From: SFLA01 sp045533895
GTDB lineage: Bacteria > Bacillota > Clostridia > Oscillospirales > CAG-382
NCBI GenBank assembly: GCA_045533895.1
Contig: JAZSIT010000006.1
Span: forward strand, 1-28,740
DNA length: 28,740 nt
Reading direction: 5' to 3'
Of this stretch, positions 6,810 to 13,497 are shown in pieces. The notes beneath the pieces were generated by a model. The model did no database searches. It worked only from the letters and a program-made list of their open reading frames with translations, and had not been told where the DNA came from. Numbering within the stretch: position 1 is the stretch's first letter; every line of letters begins with the position of its first letter. The translations under genes were made by a program, and so were the position numbers.

Positions 6810-7825
6810 CTTGCGTTTTTCATAGCATCTGCCACTGCCGCCGCGAAATTTGCGGAATACACCGTGCAGGATGCCGCCAAGTCAGGCACCTTTCCTTCTT
6901 GGTTCGGAGCGCTTAATATCTGTTCTGCGGTCTTTCCCGCGCAGTAAGATTCAAAAGCGTTTGCTTGCTCAAACCATTCTTTATTTATTTTTGACGCCGC
7001 TTTCATGCCGTAATCTTTCCCTTTTTCCTTTTTTGAATAAGGCTTTTCCGCTTGGTCCAAAATAACCTTTCCTTCCGCATCAAAGGGTATCTCGCACTCG
7101 GCTTCGTCTATATAGGTGTAGTAAACCTTGTTGCTTCCGTCAACTGCGGCGGCGGAAAAGGTGCAGGAAAATACCGCTTTGCCGTTATCCTCCGCCGTGC
7201 TCTCATTTGAAGACGAAGACAGAACCGCTTTTACAGATAACCCTAATTTCATCTCGTCGGGATTTTCCGTATTAAAAGAACTGCCCGTGTTTTTCACAGC
7301 CGTTTTTACCGCCGAAACAAAATCTGTTGCCTTTACGGTACAGGACGCAGACAGATCGGGTATTTTTCCGTCTGAATCAAGACTGCTTTCAATTTCTGCG
7401 GCGGTCTTGCCCACACAGTGGTCTGCAAAGGCATTTGCCTGCTCGTACCATTCTTTTCCGATACCCGATGCACCCTTCATGGCGTATTGGTCGCCAAGCA
7501 TGGTCTTTGTGGGAAACTCTTTGCCTATACTTTGGGTAATACTGTCCGTGTCCGCCTCGGCTTCAAGCTGGTCAACAACGCATTTAATAATTTTTCCCGT
7601 CGCGTCGGTAACCACTGCGGCAAAGGTGGCGGTATATGCCGCTTTTTGGTCGGAAACTTCCTGAACAAGACCAAAGCCTAAATTATATTCGTTTCTTTGG
7701 GTGGTGGATACGTTTCCGGGAGGGGTAGATGTGTTGCTTTCTTCTTCACTGCGGTTGCACGCAACAACGGAAAACAATACAATAACTGCGGTAAACAAAA
7801 CCAAAACTTTTCTTAAGTTTTTCAA
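6806..7825 (-). CDS. Tandem FMN-binding-like lipoprotein, probable ApbE substrate
   Basis: A 339-residue lipoprotein (lipobox VVAC, Cys23) made of two similar domains of about 145 residues each (roughly 45-185 and 193-338). Both repeats share the order MK(G/A)AS.I.KEW(Y/F)EQANAF, then a CVGKTA or CAGKTA segment, then PDL(S/A)ASCTV. The PDLxASCTV stretch sits where FMN-binding domains have their S-G-A-T flavinylation motif; Thr163 and Thr321 are the candidate FMN-linked residues, although the Gly-Ala before Thr is replaced by Ser-Cys. PplA-type proteins of Gram-positive extracellular electron transfer share the two-site design. The start is TTG with AAAGGA upstream. Coupling to apbE supports flavinylation; attachment itself is inferred. 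It may be co-transcribed with the upstream trxB gene or have its own promoter. Confidence 0.72.
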   Translation of the reverse strand: MKNLRKVLVLFTAVIVLFSVVACNRSEEESNTSTPPGNVSTTQRNEYNLGFGLVQEVSDQKAAYTATFAAVVTDATGKIIKCVVDQLEAEADTDSITQSIGKEFPTKTMLGDQYAMKGASGIGKEWYEQANAFADHCVGKTAAEIESSLDSDGKIPDLSASCTVKATDFVSAVKTAVKNTGSSFNTENPDEMKLGLSVKAVLSSSSNESTAEDNGKAVFSCTFSAAAVDGSNKVYYTYIDEAECEIPFDAEGKVILDQAEKPYSKKEKGKDYGMKAASKINKEWFEQANAFESYCAGKTAEQILSAPNQEGKVPDLAASCTVYSANFAAAVADAMKNAR

Positions 7826-7868
7826 ATTTTTGTCTTTCCTTTCAAAAAAATATTCTTAAAAGGATTCA

Positions 7869-7899
7869 CCGCCGTAAAAGGTATTGTTCTTCACGGCGG
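7869..7899 (-). terminator. Hairpin between the trxB-like gene and the FMN-binding gene
   Basis: CCGCCGT (7869-7875) pairs with ACGGCGG (7893-7899) around a 17-base loop. On the minus strand only a broken T run (TCCTTTT) follows, so it may be a partial terminator or an mRNA-processing hairpin that lets some transcription continue into the flavoprotein genes. Confidence 0.4.
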
Positions 7900-7917
7900 A
7901 GAAAATCGCTTTGTTAT

Positions 7918-8823
7918 TTATTTTTTCCGTTTTTTATTAATATATGCCGCCGCACTTGTAGCCGCAACAGCACCGTCGGACGCGGCGGTAACTATCTGGC
8001 GCAGAGGCTTTACTCTGGTGTCACCTGCCGCCCACACTCCCTTGGTATCGGTAGTGCAGTCCTCTCCCGCGATAATATATCCGCTGTCATCCACGACTAC
8101 GACCGTGGCAAATATGGCGTTATCACGGGATTGACCCAACGCTGTAAACACGGCGGAAACGGGTATATCCTTTTCCGTCTCTTTATCGGAAATCTTTATT
8201 CCGCCCACACGCATTTCGCCGTATATTTCGGTGGGATACATTCCCTCGTAAACAATAATATTTTCTTTTTGTTTTACTGCTTTGAGCCATTCCTCGGACG
8301 CAGTAAATTTTTTTGCGCACAGATGTACCTCAGTGCATAAAGCGGAAAGATACAAAGCGTCCTCAAAAGCGGTGTCGCCTCCGCCGACCACGGCAACGGG
8401 CTTGTCTTTGTACAACTGTCCGTCGCAGGAAGCGCAGAAGGAAACACCCAGCCCTTCAAATCTTTCGCTTCCTTTACAGCCGATACGGCGGCGTTTGGAC
8501 CCGTTTGCAATAATTACCGCCATACAGTCGGTTTCGCCTTTTGCGGTTTTTACCGTAAAAAATCCGTCTTTTTCGGTAACTCCCGTAACGTCCTCATACA
8601 AAAACTCCGCGCCGCATTCCTCTGCCTGCAGATACATATTCCGCGCCAGCTCCCAGCCTTCAACAGACTTGTAAGAGGGGTAGTTTTTAATATTATCGGT
8701 ATTTACAAGCTGACCGCCGTACATACCGCCCTCACATACCAGCACGTCTATTCCCGCACGGGAAGCATATATTGCGGCGGTAAGACCTGCAGGTCCCGCG
8801 CCTATAATAACAAGCTCACGCAT
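7918..8823 (-). CDS. trxB: Thioredoxin reductase-like FAD/disulfide oxidoreductase
   Basis: A 301-residue cytoplasmic flavoprotein with the full low-molecular-weight thioredoxin reductase layout: FAD-binding GAGPAG (8-13), the redox pair CASC (Cys130, Cys133) followed by DG, a second nucleotide loop GGGDTA (147-152) and the C-terminal FAD motif AAGDTR with RQ, TA and DGA. The usual HRRxxxR motif that binds the 2'-phosphate of NADPH is not conserved; at its place is HLCAKKF (167-173). The electron donor may therefore be NADH or ferredoxin rather than NADPH. The ATG follows the bioY stop by six bases, with its AAGGAG site inside the end of bioY. No thioredoxin gene lies nearby, so the partner is unknown. 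Confidence 0.86.
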   Translation of the reverse strand: MRELVIIGAGPAGLTAAIYASRAGIDVLVCEGGMYGGQLVNTDNIKNYPSYKSVEGWELARNMYLQAEECGAEFLYEDVTGVTEKDGFFTVKTAKGETDCMAVIIANGSKRRRIGCKGSERFEGLGVSFCASCDGQLYKDKPVAVVGGGDTAFEDALYLSALCTEVHLCAKKFTASEEWLKAVKQKENIIVYEGMYPTEIYGEMRVGGIKISDKETEKDIPVSAVFTALGQSRDNAIFATVVVVDDSGYIIAGEDCTTDTKGVWAAGDTRVKPLRQIVTAASDGAVAATSAAAYINKKRKK

Positions 8824-8829
8824 ATATTT

Positions 8830-9369
8830 TTACTCCTTGGGACGGTTTATCGCCCGTTTGATACGGCTGCCGCAAAATACGCCTGCCGCAACCTTCAGTA
8901 TATCCGGTATTATAAACGGAAATACGCTTACTGTCAAGACTTTTGCAATGTCTGCTTTTGTCGTAAACCCGTACCATACGCTTCCGAAAAGATACAGCAG
9001 GGCAAGTCCCAGCAGAGAAACTCCGAACACCGCAAAACCGTTTTTCAGCTTTCGTGATGCTATTCCCGTTATCAGCGCAAAGGGAATATATCCTATAACG
9101 AATCCCCCCGTCGCACCTGCCAGCACGCCTGCTCCTCCCGTAAATGCGGCAAAAACAGGCAGTCCTGCCGCGCCGAGAATGATGTAAAGAATTGTGCTTA
9201 ACGCCGCCTTTTCCTCAATGGCGGTGCTTACACAGCATATCACGAATACCGACAGCGTGAAGGGAACCGCAAAAACAGGCAAAGTAAGAGGGGACAGCAC
9301 GCAAATTACGGCGGCGAAAACCGCCGTAAGCACTGTCCCTGTAATTCTTTTGTTTCTTGTCCCGCTCAT
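8830..9369 (-). CDS. bioY: BioY family biotin permease (S component)
   Basis: A 179-residue membrane protein with about six hydrophobic segments. Recognisable BioY features are the LPVFAVPFTLSVF stretch after the first helix, GAAGLPVFAAFTGGAGVLAGATGGFVIGYI in the middle, and KVAAGVFCGSRIKRAI at the C-terminus. BioY captures biotin with high affinity and normally works with the ECF energising module (EcfA1, EcfA2, EcfT), which is not in the window and would be shared from elsewhere. The start overlaps the TetR stop (ATGA). Its location behind an acyl-CoA ligase and a TetR regulator ties biotin supply to fatty acid metabolism, since biotin is the acetyl-CoA carboxylase cofactor; that link is inference. 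Confidence 0.92.
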   Translation of the reverse strand: MSGTRNKRITGTVLTAVFAAVICVLSPLTLPVFAVPFTLSVFVICCVSTAIEEKAALSTILYIILGAAGLPVFAAFTGGAGVLAGATGGFVIGYIPFALITGIASRKLKNGFAVFGVSLLGLALLYLFGSVWYGFTTKADIAKVLTVSVFPFIIPDILKVAAGVFCGSRIKRAINRPKE

Positions 9370-9938
9370 TCAATATCGAATTCGCGGTCTATACATTCCC
9401 GCACCATCTGCAGGTTTTCTTCGGTATAGTGAAGCGAATCCGCCGTCATCATTTCCGCGGCGCCGATAATCATGGCGCGGACAATAAACGTCTTTCTTTT
9501 TCTGGCTTCCTCAGACATATTAACGCTTTCGCAGTAATCGCTTACAACCTTGCGCACCAAAGGCGAAATGAGGGATTTTTGACGCACCTGCTCGGGGCTC
9601 AAAAATTTTTCGTTCATTACAGCAATTGTAAAATATCCGGGGTTCTCACATAAAAACTTTATGTAAGCGATACAAATATCAAGAATTTTCTCTCTCAACG
9701 TACCGTCGTGGTTTTCAAGCAGAGCGGAAACACGCTTTTCCCAGCGTGCGGAAACCGCCTTTATTACCTCTGCAATAAGGTCGTTTTTGCTGGAAAAGTG
9801 GCGGTAGGGTGCGGCGCAGGAAAGACCGCAGTTTTTAGCCACGTTGCGTATGGAAAACCCTGCCGTACCGTAAAGATACAGCTCCTGCAGGGCGGAATCA
9901 ATAAATTTTTCTTTTGTTTCGGGTAATGCTTTTCTCAT
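9366..9938 (-). CDS. TetR/AcrR family transcriptional regulator
   Basis: A 190-residue regulator. The N-terminal 55 residues hold the TetR helix-turn-helix: ETKEKFIDSALQELYLYG, then FSIRNVAKNCGLSCAAPYRHFSSKNDLI, where the recognition helix reads CAAPYRHF. The C-terminal ligand domain is helical and not specific. The gene starts one base after the acyl-CoA ligase stop and overlaps bioY, so it is inside the operon it most likely controls. A candidate operator lies between the operon promoter and the first gene. By analogy with FadR-type TetR proteins an acyl-CoA effector is plausible but not shown. Confidence 0.88.
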   Translation of the reverse strand: MRKALPETKEKFIDSALQELYLYGTAGFSIRNVAKNCGLSCAAPYRHFSSKNDLIAEVIKAVSARWEKRVSALLENHDGTLREKILDICIAYIKFLCENPGYFTIAVMNEKFLSPEQVRQKSLISPLVRKVVSDYCESVNMSEEARKRKTFIVRAMIIGAAEMMTADSLHYTEENLQMVRECIDREFDIE

Positions 9939-9939
9939 T

Positions 9940-11607
9940 TTATTCTTCCTTGTTCTCGGGTTCGTTTCTCTTTATCTTGCTTGTAGTCGTCTTAACAAAC
10001 TCGTTTTCGCGTATAATCACCTTGCCGATATACTTGTAAGAGGGGAACAGCTTGTTTACCTCTGCCACCACGCCGGTAATTATCTCCTTCGGGCTTACGC
10101 CGCGCTTTTCCGCTTCGGCGTTAAGTGTCTCCATATCGGGGTAAATAGCAACCGCCAGCATTGGCTTTCCTTCCTTTTCGGTAAGGAATACCATACTGTC
10201 CTTTACAAAGGGCGAGCGGTCAATAAAGGTCTCCTGCTCCTCGGGGAACACCTTCTTGCCGTTGGGAAGCACTATCATGCTCTTAATTCTGCCGGTAATG
10301 CTGTAAGAGCCGTTGGAATTCTTTCTAACAAGGTCACCGGTGGAAAACCATCCGTCCTTAAGGACCTTTGCGGTTTCCACGGGGTTTTTGTAATAACCCA
10401 GCATTACGTTGGGACCTTTTACCTGCAATTCGCCTATACCGTCTTCGTTCTGGTCGCAAATACGGCACTGCACACCGTTAACGGGAAATCCGGTATCCCC
10501 CACCGCGCGGTAAAAATCGTTTTGCATAAGGCAAACGGGGGAGGTTTCGGTAAGACCGTATCCCACGTGGAGAGCATAGCCGAACAATTCGTAATCCTCG
10601 TGGATATTGGGAAGCATAGCCGCCGCGCCTACTACCAGACGTTCAAGTCTGCCGCCAACTGCCTCGTGTATAGAGGAAAACAGCTTTCTTCTGCCTGCCA
10701 TGGTAAGTCCCTTTGCCATAACCTTTTGCGCCGCAAGAACAGCTTTGCCGCCCTTCATTTTGCCGTAATTTGCCATAATGCTTCTGTGCAAAGTTTCCAG
10801 CACCAGAGGCACGCAAACCAAAACCGTAGGCTGGAATATCTTCAATTCTGCTTTAAGCTTTGTAACTGCACTGTTGTATGCAACGCTTGCGCCGGAATAG
10901 AATATAGCCATATCCACCATACATTCAAAGGTATGGTGCAGGGGAAGTATGGAAAGAGATCTGTCCTCGGCAGAAACGGAAAACCGCTTGAGCACCTGAA
11001 CGATATTTGAGCAAATATTATGCTGTGAAAGCATAACGCCCTTGGAAACCCCCGTTGTGCCGGAGGTATACAGCAGTATTCCCAGCCCAAAGGGGTCAAC
11101 CTTGTGGTTTTTATAGGATTCATCACCGTTTTTTATAAGGTCGTTACCCTTTTCAATACACTCGGGTATGTCGTCCATAGATATAATAAGACCCTTATAT
11201 CCGCTTTCGGTTATCTTGTTTATGGTTTCGGGCGAGCAGACAATAGCTTTCGCTTCAGCGTGCTCCAGCAGATATGCCACCTCGTCACCGCGCAGGTCTT
11301 TGTCAATAGGGACAATAACACCGGTGCCTGCGCAAACGGACATATAGGTAAGGGACCAGTAATAGGAGTTCTTTCCCGTTACCGCAATTTTTTCGTTTTC
11401 CAGACCCAAGGAGTTAAAATAGGTCGCCAGCGCGCGCAGGTCCTTTCCCACCTGCTCGTAGGTTACCTCGAAAACCGTGTTTCCCTGCTTGTAAAGAAAC
11501 GCAGTGTTTGCGGCATACATTTCGCAGCTTGATTCAACAAGGTCTCTTATGGAAATTACTTCTCTTACATTATAAACGTATTTGTTTGTATCAATTTTTT
11601 TAGCCAA
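9940..11607 (-). CDS. AMP-binding long-chain acyl-CoA ligase
   Basis: A 555-residue member of the ANL adenylating family, of the usual length for long-chain fatty acid:CoA ligases. Core motifs are the P-loop-like YTSGTTGVSKG (180-190), YGLTETSPV, GWFSTGDLVRK and the C-terminal TTSKIKR, in which Lys544 is the likely catalytic lysine. It would activate a fatty acid to acyl-AMP and acyl-CoA in the cytoplasm. The start is TTG, chosen because GGAGG stands six bases before it and no ATG fits. It is the first gene of the unit with tetR, bioY and trxB. Pimelate or another carboxylate as substrate cannot be excluded given the adjacent bioY. Confidence 0.88.
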   Translation of the reverse strand: MAKKIDTNKYVYNVREVISIRDLVESSCEMYAANTAFLYKQGNTVFEVTYEQVGKDLRALATYFNSLGLENEKIAVTGKNSYYWSLTYMSVCAGTGVIVPIDKDLRGDEVAYLLEHAEAKAIVCSPETINKITESGYKGLIISMDDIPECIEKGNDLIKNGDESYKNHKVDPFGLGILLYTSGTTGVSKGVMLSQHNICSNIVQVLKRFSVSAEDRSLSILPLHHTFECMVDMAIFYSGASVAYNSAVTKLKAELKIFQPTVLVCVPLVLETLHRSIMANYGKMKGGKAVLAAQKVMAKGLTMAGRRKLFSSIHEAVGGRLERLVVGAAAMLPNIHEDYELFGYALHVGYGLTETSPVCLMQNDFYRAVGDTGFPVNGVQCRICDQNEDGIGELQVKGPNVMLGYYKNPVETAKVLKDGWFSTGDLVRKNSNGSYSITGRIKSMIVLPNGKKVFPEEQETFIDRSPFVKDSMVFLTEKEGKPMLAVAIYPDMETLNAEAEKRGVSPKEIITGVVAEVNKLFPSYKYIGKVIIRENEFVKTTTSKIKRNEPENKEE

Positions 11608-11642
11608 TTTTTGCCTCCGTAAGTTGGGTAAAATGGAATAAA

Positions 11643-11657
11643 GTTAACATAGTTTAC
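11643..11657 (-). promoter_or_regulatory. Candidate TetR operator palindrome
   Basis: GTTAAC-ATA-GTTTAC is an inverted repeat with six-base arms and one mismatched pair. It lies just downstream of the expected transcription start of the acyl-CoA ligase operon, a position suited to repression. The match to the TetR gene in the same operon is inference. Confidence 0.4.
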
Positions 11658-11670
11658 ATTATCAAGCATC

Positions 11671-11699
11671 ACTATACCACAAAGTTGTTGTTTTGTCAA
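11671..11699 (-). promoter_or_regulatory. Sigma-A promoter of the acyl-CoA ligase-tetR-bioY-trxB operon
   Basis: On the minus strand a perfect TTGACA (11694-11699) and TATAGT (11671-11676) are 17 bases apart. The leader to the TTG start at 11607 is about 57 bases and holds the palindrome at 11643-11657. Confidence 0.82.
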
Positions 11700-11794
11700 C
11701 ATCTCTTTTCCAAAGGCTGTAAATAATTGGTTGTTAACATTTTAATATTATCACATTTTTCCCCTTTTGTCCATATTATTTCCCTTGGGAATGT

Positions 11795-11823
11795 AAAAAA
11801 TTCCCCCGTTTTTCACGGGGGAA
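11795..11823 (-). terminator. Intrinsic terminator of the GH36-like gene
   Basis: A nine-base-pair stem (11801-11809 with 11815-11823) rich in G:C with a five-base loop is followed on the minus strand by six T residues. It lies directly after the glycosidase stop at 11830. The rest of 11700-11794 is AT-rich and holds no feature I can name. Confidence 0.88.
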
Positions 11824-11829
11824 ATAAGC

Positions 11830-13383
11830 TTAATATGGCTGGGTATTTGTGTCAAGAAGGGCGGGGTAGGAATTTTCTATAAAGTCGAATTCTTCGGTTT
11901 TTCCGTCTATTTCCCACACGGCGGGCGTGTTGTTATAGGTCCAGTCAACGGGGGCGCATACGTTGGTTTGTAAAGCGTTTATCTTAAAGGCTTCTCTAAG
12001 GTCTTTTTTCATTTCCTCGGTAAGGGCTTTGGGCTGTATTGAAACGAACAAAGGGGTTCCGCTTTTTGCCAGCAGATACAGCCACTTTCTGTTAAGTGAC
12101 CATGGTATGTTGTCTTCGAGAATTCCCACGCAGTCTGCGTCTGCGGAATAAAAGGTGTTGTTCTGGCACAGCCTGAAGGCAAGTGAGTTTATTCCCAGCG
12201 TCCTTGTTCTGCTCCAGTGTCTGCCACTGGTATCGTCACCGATACGGTTTACCGCGTGTATTCCCGCGCACAGATGGGAAACGGTGTTGCAGCCGATAAC
12301 CACCGCGTTATCGGCAGTTTCTTGTATAAGGGTATACAACTCTTTAACTATCTCGGCGTTGGTTTTTGTGTTATCGTAAAAAGACCAGTTTCCGTCGCTT
12401 GTTATCATACCGTTAAGGGAAAATCCGTATCTGCCGAACAGGTCGTAGGTGGAATAATCGTGCTTTATCAGCGTATATCCCCAATTCCGTATACGTGCAA
12501 CCGTTTCTTTGAGATATTCCTTTACCTCGGGGTGGGTAGGGTCAAGATATTGCTCAAAAGGTCGGTTTATACGCCAATGAGGGTGGTTTTTTTCTGCTTC
12601 AATGTCGTGTAACGGTCTGAACCATATTCCAGCCTTCAGGTCTTTTTCCTTGAATTTTTGGGCAATCTCCTTCATATCCCCGTATTTTTGGTTGGGCAGC
12701 CAGGGGCCTGCGCAGGAGTTAACGGACCATCCGTCGTCAATAACCATATACGGGCGGTTTTGTATTCCTTCGGTAAGAGATGCCAGTATTTCAGCGTCTG
12801 CAAGAATATCCTCTCTGCTGCTTACGCCGTAAGCGTAATACCAGTTGTTGCTTCCGTAAACCGGCGCTTCGGGTAAAACGGGGTTTTCGCACAAAAGGGT
12901 GCAAAACTTTTTCGACGCCTCGAATTCACAGGTGTTTTCGTACTTTTTACAAACTATCTCGCATACTTTAAGAGTTCTTCCGTTGAGATAAACTCCCTTT
13001 CCGCCGTTGCGAACGTCAATATGGCAGGTCACGCCTTGAGCGTCGTACTGAAAGCACACAAAGCTGTTGGCTCCCGTTTTAACACCGCATCCAACACAGT
13101 CATTTCCGTCTGACGCAATAAAATACCACGGCATAAATATTTCGCCATTAAGGGAATGCCACGTCATATCTCCGTAAGCACGCTCCCATTTGTCACCCAT
13201 CACACGGGTGGGCTTGCTTGTGCGGTAGTTCCAGCGGAGCAGTATGCGCTTTACCGCGCTTTCCGCCGCAGTAAGCCAAACGGAATAGCTGTCTTCCTCG
13301 CGCACGAAGTCAACACGTACGTCGTTCCCTTTGCAATCGCATATAATTTGTATATCATCGGGCAGGCGTAAAATATCTGTCAT
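11830..13383 (-). CDS. Clan GH-D glycosidase, alpha-galactosidase-like (GH36-related)
   Basis: A 517-residue protein without a signal peptide, so probably cytoplasmic. The N-terminal 170 residues look like a beta-rich cap. The barrel then shows clan GH-D signatures: YMVIDDGW (212-219) where the tandem Asp binds the substrate, AGIWFRP (251-257), LIKHDYSTYD (305-314) with Asp309 in the nucleophile position (as in the WDMNR motif of GH36), and IGDDTSGRHW (381-390) with Asp383 or Asp384 as acid/base. It would cleave terminal alpha-galactosides or a related alpha-glycoside. The HDYST sequence departs from typical GH36 and GH27 enzymes, so substrate is uncertain. The promoter at 13405-13433 is back to back with that of the DUF4855 gene. 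Confidence 0.8.
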   Translation of the reverse strand: MTDILRLPDDIQIICDCKGNDVRVDFVREEDSYSVWLTAAESAVKRILLRWNYRTSKPTRVMGDKWERAYGDMTWHSLNGEIFMPWYFIASDGNDCVGCGVKTGANSFVCFQYDAQGVTCHIDVRNGGKGVYLNGRTLKVCEIVCKKYENTCEFEASKKFCTLLCENPVLPEAPVYGSNNWYYAYGVSSREDILADAEILASLTEGIQNRPYMVIDDGWSVNSCAGPWLPNQKYGDMKEIAQKFKEKDLKAGIWFRPLHDIEAEKNHPHWRINRPFEQYLDPTHPEVKEYLKETVARIRNWGYTLIKHDYSTYDLFGRYGFSLNGMITSDGNWSFYDNTKTNAEIVKELYTLIQETADNAVVIGCNTVSHLCAGIHAVNRIGDDTSGRHWSRTRTLGINSLAFRLCQNNTFYSADADCVGILEDNIPWSLNRKWLYLLAKSGTPLFVSIQPKALTEEMKKDLREAFKINALQTNVCAPVDWTYNNTPAVWEIDGKTEEFDFIENSYPALLDTNTQPY

Positions 13384-13404
13384 AACATATCATCTCCTTG
13401 CTTA

Positions 13405-13433
13405 ATTATATCCCGCTTTCTGCCTTTAGTCAA
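13405..13433 (-). promoter_or_regulatory. Sigma-A promoter of the GH36-like gene
   Basis: On the minus strand TTGACT (13428-13433) and a perfect TATAAT (13405-13410) are 17 bases apart. GGAG follows about ten bases before the ATG at 13383. Confidence 0.82.
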
Positions 13434-13445
13434 GCAAAAATACGG

Positions 13446-13474
13446 TTGACATCACGGCAAGTTTTTTCTATAAT
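13446..13474 (+). promoter_or_regulatory. Perfect-consensus sigma-A promoter of the DUF4855 gene
   Basis: TTGACA (13446-13451) and TATAAT (13469-13474) are exactly 17 bases apart, a full consensus match. The leader before the ATG at 13498 is only about 17 bases and consists mainly of the GGAGGG ribosome site. Confidence 0.88.
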
Positions 13475-13497
13475 AAACTTGAACGGAGGGAAAACCA

